DNA of 64,000 nt, taken from contig CAWDQE010000004.1 in NCBI GenBank assembly GCA_963804375.1, positions 558,001 through 622,000 of the forward strand, written 5' to 3'. The notes beneath the pieces were generated by a model. The model worked only from the letters and a program-made list of their open reading frames with translations. It made no database searches and was not told the origin of the DNA. The DNA is from JANXQG01 sp963804375. Lineage in GTDB: Bacteria > Planctomycetota > Planctomycetia > Pirellulales > Thermoguttaceae. Both the position numbers and the translations under genes were made by a program. This document shows, one piece after another, positions 1 through 8,042 of the stretch; the first letter of the stretch is position 1; each line of letters begins with the position of its first letter.

Positions 1-831
1 GGGCCCGTAATTGTTAAGGATCTCCGCGCCGCCCCCGGCCTCGCACCTGGTGCAGTAGGCCATGGCGCCCGCCGGTTGCTCGGCCCAACGCCCCTGCAAG
101 AATACTCCTCCCACGGTCATCACCGCCGCAGCGCTCACCAGCAGCCCGGCACCCAGGGCGGGCTGCCAGGAAACGACTTCGGAGGCCGGCCGGTTGGGGA
201 AAAACCGTTTTCGCCCCGCGGCGGCCAACAGCGCACAGGAACCGCCGGCCGCCAGCGAGATGCCTATCAAACGGATCAGGCACAGCGCGATGGTGAGTCC
301 CACGGCCGCGGCCAGCCAGGCCAGAAAACTGCCTCGGTCCCGCGGCCGGGCCAGGGCCTGGAGGCTTACCAACAGCCAGACCATCACGGCCATGAAGGCC
401 GTTTCGCTCATTACTTGCCGATAAAGGACCCACACGGCGCAGGTGCCGACGCTGAGCGCGGCAATCCAGACCGCGCCCTGCGGGGCCAGCGACCGCGCCC
501 AACGGTACGTTCCCCACAGCAGCGCGACGGACAGGAACCAGTGGACGACAGAAATCTCCAAGAGCGGCAAGTAGCGCAGACGGAAAAGCGGACTGAGAAG
601 CAGGGGATAGCCCGGCGGATACCACAGGACCGGGCTGTCCATGCTTCTCAAGGCGCCGTGGGCAATGTGCCGCGCTATCGAGACATAGCCGGGAGCGTCG
701 GCCTGGCCGTAGCACCAGGGGCCAATCTGCACGGCCAGCAGCAAGGCCATCACGCTGAGCACGATCCGATCGCCCGCGGGCACCGCAGGACGCGTGTCGC
801 ATTTCGGCTGGGGTGATGCACTTGATGACAT
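1..831 (-). CDS. Membrane glycosyltransferase-like protein (GT-C type), cut by window edge
   Basis: Reading from 831 down to 1 gives 277 codons without a stop, so the gene leaves the window and only its N-terminal part is present. The protein starts MSSSASPQPKCDTRPA, then has a hydrophobic segment (VLSVMALLLAVQIG) and the motif GYVSIARHIAHG followed by YPPGYPLLLSPLF. The combination of an acidic or polar first loop and YPPGYP is typical of the dolichyl-phosphate-mannose mannosyltransferase (GT39/GT83) superfamily, which transfers sugars from lipid carriers at the membrane. At least five hydrophobic segments follow. I see no clear ribosome binding site before the ATG at 829-831. Substrate cannot be told. 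The overlapping frame on the same strand (14-940) is a composition artefact with no family features. Confidence 0.72.
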   Translation of the reverse strand, partial: MSSSASPQPKCDTRPAVPAGDRIVLSVMALLLAVQIGPWCYGQADAPGYVSIARHIAHGALRSMDSPVLWYPPGYPLLLSPLFRLRYLPLLEISVVHWFLSVALLWGTYRWARSLAPQGAVWIAALSVGTCAVWVLYRQVMSETAFMAVMVWLLVSLQALARPRDRGSFLAWLAAAVGLTIALCLIRLIGISLAAGGSCALLAAAGRKRFFPNRPASEVVSWQPALGAGLLVSAAAVMTVGGVFLQGRWAEQPAGAMAYCTRCEAGGGAEILNNYGP

Positions 832-957
832 GAGGCTGCGTGAGAGTAGATTTCCAGCCGATTTGTGTCAAGGCCGATTGCCAGCCGCCCTTTTTCGCAC
901 GGCCCAATCGCAAGTCGCCGAGTAGTTTGCTAGAATGCAACTAAGGAGGACTCCACC

Positions 958-1443
958 GTGCAACTTATCAGCGTGAAAATCGACAAGCCCGAGGCGGTCA
1001 ACTTCATCCTCGGGCAGACCCACTTCATCAAATCCGTCGAGGACATCCACGAAGCCCTGGTCGGCGCCGTGCCGGGTATCAAGTTCGGCCTGGCGTTCTG
1101 CGAGGCCTCGGGCAAGTGCCTGGTGCGCTGGTCGGGCACCGATCCCGCCATGGTCGAACTGGCGCAAAAGAACGCCGAAACCATCGCCGCCGGCCACACG
1201 TTTATCCTGTTCTTGGGCGAGGGTTTCTATCCGGTCAACGTGCTGAACGCGGTCAAGATGGTACCGGAAGTGTGCCGCATTTTCTGCGCTACCGCCAACC
1301 CGACCGAGGTGGTCGTTGCCCAGACCGAACAGGGGCGGGGCATCCTGGGCGTGGTAGACGGGTTCCCGCCCAAGGGCCTTGAGGACGACGTGGAAATCAA
1401 GTGGCGGAAGGACCTCTTGCGGAAGATCGGCTACAAGCTGTGA
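958..1443 (+). CDS. Adenosine-specific kinase family protein (DUF355)
   Basis: A 161-residue protein that matches the compact Adenosine_kin family (PF04008) over its full length. Recognisable blocks are IKFGLAFCEASGKCLVRWSG, the glycine-containing HTFILFLGEGFYPVNVLNA, and the C-terminal VAQTEQGRGILGVVDG. Family members were described as small adenosine-binding kinases unrelated to the ribokinase fold; the physiological role is poorly defined. The start is GTG at 958, chosen because a perfect AAGGAGGA Shine-Dalgarno sequence lies at 943-950. It is a single-gene unit: the upstream gene is divergent and the next plus-strand gene is 177 nt away. Confidence 0.85.
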   Translation: MQLISVKIDKPEAVNFILGQTHFIKSVEDIHEALVGAVPGIKFGLAFCEASGKCLVRWSGTDPAMVELAQKNAETIAAGHTFILFLGEGFYPVNVLNAVKMVPEVCRIFCATANPTEVVVAQTEQGRGILGVVDGFPPKGLEDDVEIKWRKDLLRKIGYKL

Positions 1444-1620
1444 GATTTCGAAAGTGGTGGCCATTGGCCATGAAACTTCTCATAGCTTACAATATCGGGG
1501 GGGACGACGGGTCCTGGCCATCTTTCAGCATCAGAAATTGCTGCAAGACTGAGGCCACGCCAGTCATTTTCCGAGACCATCGTAGGGTATCGAACCAAGT
1601 TTTCAGGGAAAGAACCGATC

Positions 1621-2496
1621 ATGCGTACTTGTAGAGTGGTGTTCCTCGCGGGATTATTCGCTTTTGTCGCCCCTGCTCACCGTCAAGCCGAGGCCGCGGC
1701 GCCGGCGCCGAAGGTCTACGCCTATTGCGTGGAAGTCGGCGTTCCGGGGATCAAGCCGCGCACGGCCGGAGACCTGGCGAAGATGCTCCGCGAGGTCGGT
1801 TTCGACGGAGCGGGCTATCCGCTTCTGACCGGACCCGGACTCGACGAGACCCTCCGAGCCTCCGACGAAGCCGGATTGAAAGTCTACCTCCTGCAAACAT
1901 CGATCAACCTCGCGCCCAAGGCCGCATCCCGCTACGACGCCCAGGTTCCGCAAGCCATTCGCAAGCTCAAGGGGCGCCCGGTGACGGTCGTGGTAACCCT
2001 CGACGGTTTGAAGCCGGGCGATCCCGCCGGGATGGCCCCGGCCGTCAAGGCCCTCCGCGAATTGGGCGACGCCGCCGCAGAAGCGGGCGTGCGGATCTCC
2101 GCCTATAACCACGTCAACTGCTGGAACGAGAGCGTGCCGCTGAACATCGAGTTGGTCAAGCGGGTGAACCATCCCCAGGTCGGTTTCAATTTCAATGTCT
2201 GCCACTGGCTCAAGGTCGAAGGGAACAAGGATTACCGGCCACTGTTGCGGGCCAACGCCGACAAACTGTTCTGCGTGACGATCTGCGGGGCGAAGATCGG
2301 GGCGGAGACCTGGACCCACGGTCTCATCCAACCGCTCGACCAGGGCGACTTCGATAACCGTGCCCTGCTGGCCACCTTGCGGGAGATCGGCTATCGAGGG
2401 CCTGTCGGGGTCATGTGCTACGGCATTCCCGGCGACGCCCGAGAATACCTCCAGCAGTCGATGAAGACATGGAAGAGTTGGATTCGGAAACCGTAA
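1621..2496 (+). CDS. Secreted sugar phosphate isomerase/epimerase-like TIM-barrel protein
   Basis: A 291-residue protein with a Sec-type signal peptide (MRTCRVVFLAGLFAFVAP, cleavage likely near AEAAAP), followed by an AP-endonuclease-2/xylose-isomerase-like TIM barrel. Barrel blocks visible are LAKMLREVGFDGAGYPLL, ISAYNHVNCWNESV, VGFNFNVCHWLKVEG and the final strand GYRGPVGVMCYG. Planctomycetes carry many exported members of this family, usually near oxidoreductases and thought to act in carbohydrate breakdown; the substrate is unknown. Metal-binding residues are less clear here than in the neighbouring gene (NHVNC and FNVCHW replace the usual LEN and DxxH), so catalysis is uncertain. The next gene encodes a second member of the same family. 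Confidence 0.8.
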   Translation: MRTCRVVFLAGLFAFVAPAHRQAEAAAPAPKVYAYCVEVGVPGIKPRTAGDLAKMLREVGFDGAGYPLLTGPGLDETLRASDEAGLKVYLLQTSINLAPKAASRYDAQVPQAIRKLKGRPVTVVVTLDGLKPGDPAGMAPAVKALRELGDAAAEAGVRISAYNHVNCWNESVPLNIELVKRVNHPQVGFNFNVCHWLKVEGNKDYRPLLRANADKLFCVTICGAKIGAETWTHGLIQPLDQGDFDNRALLATLREIGYRGPVGVMCYGIPGDAREYLQQSMKTWKSWIRKP

Positions 2497-2550
2497 ACTA
2501 TCCTCCAGGACTGAACCATGCACCAACCTGCTACGAATAGCGAATTGCCG

Positions 2551-3469
2551 ATGCCAGCGCGGCGGCAGTGGCTCCGCGCGGCGGCAGTGGCTCCGCGCGG
2601 CGGCCGGCGCCTTGGCCGTGTCGGTTGTCGGCCGGCCTGGTCTGGTTGCCGCCGAAGAACCCCGCCGCGCGGCTCCGCCAGCACGTGCGCGGGGCCGCTT
2701 CAAGCACTCGGTGTGTTTCTGGTGCTTCGAAAAGCTGGGCTTGGAGCCGCTCGCCGTCCGGGCCGCGGCCATGGGAATCCGGTCCATCGAATTGGTCTCG
2801 CCCGATCAATGGTCGGTCCTCAAGCGAAATGGGCTGATCTGCGCGATGACACCCAGTCACAGCTTTCTGGAAGGCTGGAGTCACAGGGAGCACCATGCAG
2901 GGTGCGCGGCGAAAATCAAGGAAGCGATCGATGCCACCGCATTGGCCGGCTTTCCCGCGGTAATCACCTTTTCCGGCCTCCGCAAGGGTATGCCGGACGA
3001 AGTTGGCCTGGCGAACACCGTCGCCGGTCTGAAAACCGTCATTGCGCATGCTGAACGCAAGAAGGTCACCCTCTGTCTGGAAGTGCTCAATAGCCGCGTC
3101 GCCCAGTGGATGATCGGCGTGCCCGACTACATGTGCGACAAGGTCGAATGGGCTGTGGAGGTTTGCCGGCAGATTGGTTCAGAGCGGATGAAGGTCCTTT
3201 TCGACATCTTTCACGTCCAAATCATGCAAGGCGACCTCATCACCCGGATCAAGCAATTCCATCCCTACATTGGCCATTATCACACGGCGGGAGTGCCGGG
3301 CCGGCACGAGATCGACGAGAACCAGGAAATCAACTACGCCGCGGTGATGCGCGCGATATCCGACACGGGTTTTACCGGCTACGTGGCGCAGGAGTTTCTG
3401 CCCACCGGAGACCCGCTGCAATCGCTTCAAAAGGCCGTAGATCTTTGCCAGCGAAGCAACGGCGAATGA
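2551..3469 (+). CDS. Hydroxypyruvate isomerase-like TIM-barrel protein, Tat signal broken by 19-bp duplication
   Basis: The uninterrupted reading frame is 2612-3469 (285 residues from a TTG). It encodes a sugar phosphate isomerase/epimerase barrel with plausible metal ligands in CLEVLN, FDIFHV, GHYHTAG and VAQEFLP, the pattern of hydroxypyruvate isomerase (Hyi) relatives. Upstream, a 19-bp unit is present twice in tandem (2557-2575, 2576-2594). Removing one copy joins ATG 2551 to the barrel frame and restores MPARRQWLRAAAGALAVSVV, a textbook twin-arginine signal. As given, the gene has either no signal peptide or a frameshift inside it. The corrected protein is 299 residues. No good ribosome binding site supports the TTG, so I take the corrected form as ancestral. 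The cause may be mutation or assembly error. Confidence 0.78.
2557..2594 (+). repeat. 19-bp tandem duplication inside the Tat signal
   Basis: Two exact 19-bp copies, beginning GCGCGGCGGC and ending GTGGCTCC, lie back to back, followed by ten bases of a third partial copy (2595-2604). Because 19 is not a multiple of three, the second copy shifts the frame of the TIM-barrel gene by one base. The short homology GCGCGGCGGC at each boundary is the kind that promotes slippage. Confidence 0.9.
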
Positions 3470-3748
3470 CGCACCACCGCCGGGCGCACGGCCCATCCGG
3501 ATAGCGTAATCCGAGCAGTGGCGCTCTGGCTTGCCGTCAAGCTAGTTTTTGCTATGCTTGACCAAGAATTGAGGGGTCTATGCTGTTAGAATAGGTAAGA
3601 TCTCAAACTGTAAACGCCACCACCGGGCTCGCCGGTGGAGCGATGATTGGCCAGCCAAAGGGCGGTCGGCGGAAAACGGGGAATATGAGGGATTTTAGTC
3701 GTATTTGCCACTCAGTCATTGTTCCACCGACGCGGGGTCGGTGGGGAC

Positions 3749-3786
3749 GCGCCCGTAGCTCAATGGATAGGGCATCGGTCTTCGGA
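3749..3786 (+). pseudogene. 5' half of tRNA-Arg (candidate attachment-site remnant)
   Basis: These 38 nt match the first 38 nt of the intact tRNA-Arg at 10231-10268 except one base in the D stem (AGGGC here, AGAGC there). The match stops in the anticodon loop after CTTCGGA, and the 3' half is missing. Together the two copies form a direct repeat around about 6.4 kb of accessory-looking genes. The stretch 3470-3748 before it holds no gene that I can support. Confidence 0.8.
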
Positions 3787-3907
3787 TTCATTTCGGGGTG
3801 TCGGACAAGAACCCAAGAAAACGCGGCTAAAACGCTATTTTCCAAGGGTTTACGACGATTGCTCTTGGCTTCTCTAATCCCCGCGAAACCCCCCAAAACC
3901 CCGGTGT

Positions 3908-3926
3908 CGGGTGTAGTCTACACCCG
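3908..3926. terminator. Palindrome downstream of the ABC permease gene
   Basis: CGGGTGTAG, one T, CTACACCCG: a perfect 9-bp inverted repeat 24 nt past the stop of the minus-strand permease gene. It has no T run, so it is only a possible terminator. It also lies inside the proposed island end and could be part of an attachment site. Confidence 0.35.
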
Positions 3927-3949
3927 GTGGTAGTCGCGCGGGTGTCGCC

Positions 3950-5092
3950 CTAGTCCAAAGTCTGCCGATAGCGCGTGACGGCCACGGCCAAGACGACCGT
4001 CGCAAATAGCCCGATCGGCCAGATCTCGCCAGCCACGTCGGCAAGGGCATTGCCCTTAAGCATAATGCCGCGGACGATGCGCAGGAAATGCGTCAGCGGC
4101 AGACCCTCGCCGAGGATCTGGGCCCAGCGGGGCATGCCGCGGAAGGGAAACATGAAGCCCGACAGCAAGATTGAGGGCAAAAAGAAAAAGAACGTCAACT
4201 GCACGGCCTGGAGCTGGTTCTGTGCCAACGTGGAGAACGTAATCCCCACCGCCAGATTGGCGACGACGAACACAAAGGTCAGTGCAAGTAGAAGAACAAC
4301 GCTGCCGGCCATCGGCACGTGAAACAGAACCCGCGATGCGAGGAGAATCAATGAGACCTGGACGTATCCAACGAAGATGTAGGGCACGATCTTGCCGACT
4401 AACACTTCGAACGGCCGAAGGGGCATGGAAAGCAAATTCTCCATGGTGCCCCGCTCGCGTTCGCGAGTGATCGCCAAGCTGGTAATCATGATCATCGTGA
4501 GCGTCAGAACAACACCCATCAAGCCGGGCACGACGTTGTATTGCGTGATGGCCTCTGGGTTGTAGCGGGCATGGACTCGCAGGTCCACCGGACCCGGCGT
4601 TCCACCGAGAGACCCTAGTGGGCCCTTCAGATCATTTTGCAGGGCCGTGTCCAGCATCGCCGATAGGGAACCGATGGCGTTGCTTGTAGCGGCGGGGTCC
4701 GTGGCATCAGCCTCCACCAACAAGACTGGGCGGTCGCCCCGAACCAGGTCGCGGCTGAAATTCTCCGGGATGTTGACGACGAACAGAACTTCGCCGCGGA
4801 CCAAAGCCCGGTTCGCTTCATCTTCCGTCTTCATCAGCCGGACAAAGTCATAGTAGCTGCTGTGGCGCATGGCTTCCAGCAACGTGCGGCCGAAGGGACC
4901 GTTGTCGGCGAGCACTACGCCGGCCGGCAAATGCCGCGGATCGGCATTGATGGCGAATCCGAACAGCACCAATTGGATCAGCGGGATGCCGACCATCATG
5001 CCGAAAGTCAGGCGGTCGCGGCGCATTTGCACGAATTCCTTGATCACCACGGCCCAGAGCCGCTTGAGCGAAGAGCCGGAGAACTCGTTCAT
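3950..5092 (-). CDS. ABC-2 type transporter permease (YbhS/YbhR-like)
   Basis: A 380-residue integral membrane protein with the architecture of ABC-2 exporters: an N-terminal membrane helix (FGMMVGIPLIQLVLFGFAIN), a large periplasmic domain of about 150 residues, and five or six C-terminal helices, the first containing VLTLTMIMITSLAI. The motif RERERGTMENLLSMPLRPFE in the loop after that helix is the conserved coupling region of YhhJ/YbhS/YbhR permeases. It is the last gene of a four-gene minus-strand operon and overlaps the ATPase gene by 4 nt (ATGA). The complex with the ATPase and the HlyD-type adaptor probably exports drugs or other hydrophobic compounds from the cell; substrate unknown. 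Confidence 0.9.
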   Translation of the reverse strand: MNEFSGSSLKRLWAVVIKEFVQMRRDRLTFGMMVGIPLIQLVLFGFAINADPRHLPAGVVLADNGPFGRTLLEAMRHSSYYDFVRLMKTEDEANRALVRGEVLFVVNIPENFSRDLVRGDRPVLLVEADATDPAATSNAIGSLSAMLDTALQNDLKGPLGSLGGTPGPVDLRVHARYNPEAITQYNVVPGLMGVVLTLTMIMITSLAITRERERGTMENLLSMPLRPFEVLVGKIVPYIFVGYVQVSLILLASRVLFHVPMAGSVVLLLALTFVFVVANLAVGITFSTLAQNQLQAVQLTFFFFLPSILLSGFMFPFRGMPRWAQILGEGLPLTHFLRIVRGIMLKGNALADVAGEIWPIGLFATVVLAVAVTRYRQTLD

Positions 5093-6015
5093 CGTCGCTC
5101 CTCCGCCTGAGATACGTCCATGAGATGGATGAACACATCCTCAAGTCCGCTGGAGATGCGCTGCCAACGATACTCAGCCGTGCGATAGGAGGCGAGGGCC
5201 TTTTCCAGAGCGTCCGCGTCATCTCCGCTGACGTGCAAGGCCGTGCCAAATATCGCCGCCTGTTGCACGCCGGGCAGGATGCGAAGTCTCTCGGCTAGTC
5301 CCGCCAGACCCGGGCCGCTGACCGACCATGTGGTAATATTCGCCCGCTCGATCACCTCTTCCGCCGTGCCGAACGCCAACAGCTTCCCGTAGAGCATGTA
5401 GGCCAGCCGGTGGCAGCGCTCCGCTTCGTCCATGTAGTGGGTCACGATCAGGAACGTCAGCCCCTGGTCCGCCAACTGGTGAATCTCCTCCCAGAAATCC
5501 CGGCGGGCCTTGGGATCGACACCTGCAGTCGGTTCATCGAGCAGCAGCAACTTGGGCCGATGAATCAGGCAGGCCGCCAGTGCCAGCCGCTGCTTCCACC
5601 CCCCCGAGAGTTGACCGGCCAATTGGTTCCGCCGCCGGTCAAGCCCCAGCCGCTCCAGGCTCTCTTGGACTGCTTGTCGCCGGTCCCTGGCGCCGTAGAC
5701 GCGGGCCACGAAGTCGAGATTCTCGGCGATGGTCAGGTCTTCCCAGAAACTGAAACGCTGGGTCATGTAGCCGACTTCGAGTTTGACGGCCTCGCTCTGG
5801 GTAATGACATCGTGGCCCAGGCAAGTGCCTCGGCCCGCATCCGCCCGCAACAGCCCGCACAACATGCGAATGAACGTTGTCTTGCCGCTGCCGTTGGGCC
5901 CCAGAAAGCCGCAGATCTCGCCGCGCCGGACCTGCAAGTCGATGGCGTCGACCGCCACCAGCGAGCCAAACCGCTTCGTCATTCCATGCACGTCGATGGC
6001 AAGTTCGTCGGTCAT
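5089..6015 (-). CDS. ABC transporter ATP-binding protein (export)
   Basis: A 308-residue ABC ATPase. Walker A is GPNGSGKTT near residue 40, the Q loop is in GYMTQRFSFWED, the signature is LSGGWKQRLALA, and Walker B is LLLLDEPTAGVDP. The C-terminal 80 residues form the DUF4162-like tail found in multidrug ABC-2 exporters. The signature has W where Q or M is commoner. It powers the permease encoded just downstream (4-nt overlap), and it overlaps the upstream adaptor gene by 4 nt, so the subunits are probably translationally coupled. Confidence 0.92.
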   Translation of the reverse strand: MTDELAIDVHGMTKRFGSLVAVDAIDLQVRRGEICGFLGPNGSGKTTFIRMLCGLLRADAGRGTCLGHDVITQSEAVKLEVGYMTQRFSFWEDLTIAENLDFVARVYGARDRRQAVQESLERLGLDRRRNQLAGQLSGGWKQRLALAACLIHRPKLLLLDEPTAGVDPKARRDFWEEIHQLADQGLTFLIVTHYMDEAERCHRLAYMLYGKLLAFGTAEEVIERANITTWSVSGPGLAGLAERLRILPGVQQAAIFGTALHVSGDDADALEKALASYRTAEYRWQRISSGLEDVFIHLMDVSQAEERR

Positions 6016-7000
6016 GGCTGCGCTTTGAGATAGACGTCGACGGGCTGGCCCGGGTGCAGTTTAGCTGCGTCCTGCGGATCAAAACGCAACTCGATCATGA
6101 GGACCAGCTTGGTCCGGCTTTCACGGCTGTAAATCACTGGCGGTGTATACTCTGCCTGCGGAGCGATGTAGGTCACCTTGCCGCGAAACGGGCTGGCGAC
6201 TCCATCCACGCTGACTCGCAACTCCTGTCCAGGCTGCACATCGGCAATGAGCGCTTCGGGCACGAAGGCGCGGACCTTGACGTTCGCCGGCGGCAGGAGC
6301 GACACAACCGGCTTGCCGGCCGGCACCCATTCACCTTCGTAGAAGAGGATATCGTAGACCAGGCCGGCTTGAGGAGCGACCTGCGTTTTTTGCGAAAGGT
6401 CCCAATTGGCCTTGGCCAATTCAGCCTCATTCGCCCGCACGTTGGCCTCTGCCGCGGCGATTTGGTCGGTCCGCGAACCGAGCCGCCCTGTTTCCAGGTC
6501 GGCCTTCAACTGGGCAACGAGGTTACGATCCTGGTTGCGCACGAGCGCGCTCGTTCCAGGTCCTCCGGCGCGACTGCCCTGCTGCGAATCAGGGCCTCGT
6601 ACCTCGTTAGGCTGCTTTCCGAGAAAGCCAGAGCCGCTTGGGCGTGCCGCAGTTGCGCGGCCAACGACTCGATCTCTGTAGGCCGCTTTCCCTTCTTCGC
6701 GTCTTCCCAATTGGCACGGGCCATCGCCAGCTTTCGCTGTGCCTCGTCGAAAGCCGCCTGTTCCGGCTCGCGATCCAGGGCGTACAGGCGATCGCCCGCC
6801 GGCACCTGCTCGCCGCGGCGGACGGAGAGCGATTGCAAAGCGCCTGCCGCGGGCGCGGCCACGTATACGAATTCCCCCTCAACGTATCCCTGAACACGTT
6901 CCTGTTCCGCGGGGTCGCAACCGGTCAGTGCGCCCAACGTCAACAGCAGGCTTCCCATGCTTACGCTGGACCAAAGACGTACAAGCGTGCGCGTTGTCAT
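6012..7000 (-). CDS. HlyD/YbhG-family membrane fusion adaptor (frameshifted)
   Basis: Two overlapping frames make one protein. The N-terminal frame (7000-6506) has a lipoprotein signal (LLTLGALTGC, lipidated Cys), the first half of a biotinyl-lipoyl domain (GYVEGEFVYVAAPAAG) and an alpha-helical hairpin. The C-terminal frame (down to 6012) continues the hairpin (QIAAAEANVRANEAELAKAN), the second lipoyl half and the beta-barrel. The join falls in the perfect palindrome ACGAGCGCGCTCGT at 6541-6554; removing one GC or adding one base restores about 329 codons. The protein would link the permease to the outer membrane. As given, the adaptor is broken, which would disable the exporter unless the indel is a sequencing error. 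Confidence 0.85.
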
Positions 7001-7623
7001 CGCATTGCCCTCTTTTCCCTTTTCAGTACGCCTTCCAGCACGACGGAGAGAATCGTGTTGATGCCGCGCTGGGGGGTCAGGTCCAATTCCTGCAATTTGG
7101 ACGGGTTCACGATCGCTCGCAAGGCGGCCAAGAAAATCTCGATGATCAGGTGTACGGGAAGATCCTTGCGGACCGCGCCCTCCCGCTGTCCTTCGGCCAG
7201 GACCGCGCCGAGGTGCCGTTGAATCACTTCCTGCCGGTGATGATCCACCATCTGGAACAATTCGGGATACTCCCGCTGGATATCCCGCAAGAACGGCGGC
7301 TTGATCTCGTCAATGTGTTGATGGATACATGTCAGCAGCCGCTGCAAGATTCCGGTAAAGCCACCCGTGGGTTCTCTGGTAATCGAGGCTAAGTCCTCGT
7401 TGACGCTGCGAAACTTGTCCGAGACGATTGCTTCCAGCAAGGCTTTTTTGCTTGCGAAATGGGCGTAGAGCGTTTTCTTGCTCATGCCCAACTCGGTGGC
7501 GAGGTCATCCATGGTCACGCTGCGAAAGCCCTGGGCCAGGAAATCGTTTCGCGCTCTCGCCAAGATGCGCTGCCGGGCGGTGACTTCGGCCGGTTCCCCC
7601 TGTGAGGGAGGTTTCGGTTGCAT
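6997..7623 (-). CDS. TetR/AcrR family transcriptional regulator
   Basis: A 208-residue repressor. The N-terminal helix-turn-helix is complete (ILARARNDFLAQGFRSVTMD, then DLATELGMSKKTLYAHFASK), followed by a helical ligand-binding domain. It is the first gene of the efflux operon and overlaps the adaptor gene by 4 nt, so it probably represses its own operon and is released by the exported compound. An inverted repeat just upstream (7650-7677) is a candidate operator. Confidence 0.9.
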   Translation of the reverse strand: MQPKPPSQGEPAEVTARQRILARARNDFLAQGFRSVTMDDLATELGMSKKTLYAHFASKKALLEAIVSDKFRSVNEDLASITREPTGGFTGILQRLLTCIHQHIDEIKPPFLRDIQREYPELFQMVDHHRQEVIQRHLGAVLAEGQREGAVRKDLPVHLIIEIFLAALRAIVNPSKLQELDLTPQRGINTILSVVLEGVLKREKRAMR

Positions 7624-7649
7624 CCGGATTCAACTTTCGATAGTACTCA

Positions 7650-7677
7650 GGAAACTATGTTGTTATTTTAAGTTTCC
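7650..7677. promoter_or_regulatory. Candidate operator of the TetR efflux operon
   Basis: GGAAACT at 7650-7656 and its complement AGTTTCC at 7671-7677 are separated by 14 nt of AT-rich sequence, 27-54 nt upstream of the tetR start. Position and symmetry suit a TetR operator; the spacer is longer than in TetR itself, so this is an inference. Confidence 0.35.
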
Positions 7678-7939
7678 TTGTGCGCCGAGTCAAGAGCGGT
7701 GTTTCCTGCGTGGAGGCCGTCCAATCGAACGGATTTCTGCGGCGTGTCAAAATACATTCGCTTCTTGACTAACCAGCCGGCTGCTCGCCGATTTGCCAAT
7801 TTTCCGGCCGAGACACTCCGAGACTGCCATCTCTATTATTCAAGGCACGCGCTGGAAAGCAGTCAGAAACCAAAAACCGGTTTTCAACGCCGTCGATCCG
7901 CATTCAGGGGGTGGCCCGGCAGGATCCCGTGAGGCAGCC

Positions 7940-8001
7940 TTGACTGGCCATTTACTTTCCTATTAATGTCCGTATTCCCAGGCAGGAATACGTGCTATAA
8001 T
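7940..8001 (+). promoter_or_regulatory. Promoter and palindromic operator of the AbiE-like operon
   Basis: A perfect 8-bp inverted repeat, CGTATTCC at 7971-7978 and GGAATACG at 7985-7992 (6-nt spacer), lies 50-72 nt before the first gene. A TTGACT box at 7940-7945 with TATTAA at 7961, and a TATAAT box at 7996-8001, flank it. A further GGAAT follows at 8003. AbiEi-type antitoxins repress by binding inverted repeats in their own promoter, so autoregulation is likely. Confidence 0.55.
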
Positions 8002-8042
8002 AGGAATGTAGCCGAAACCGTTTTTGCCGAGAGCCTGACGAC

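Noticed and set aside
14..940. 308-codon minus-strand frame at the left end
   Set aside because: The overlapping frame 831-1 encodes clear membrane helices and a GT-C type YPPGYP motif; this one is Arg/Gly-rich noise.
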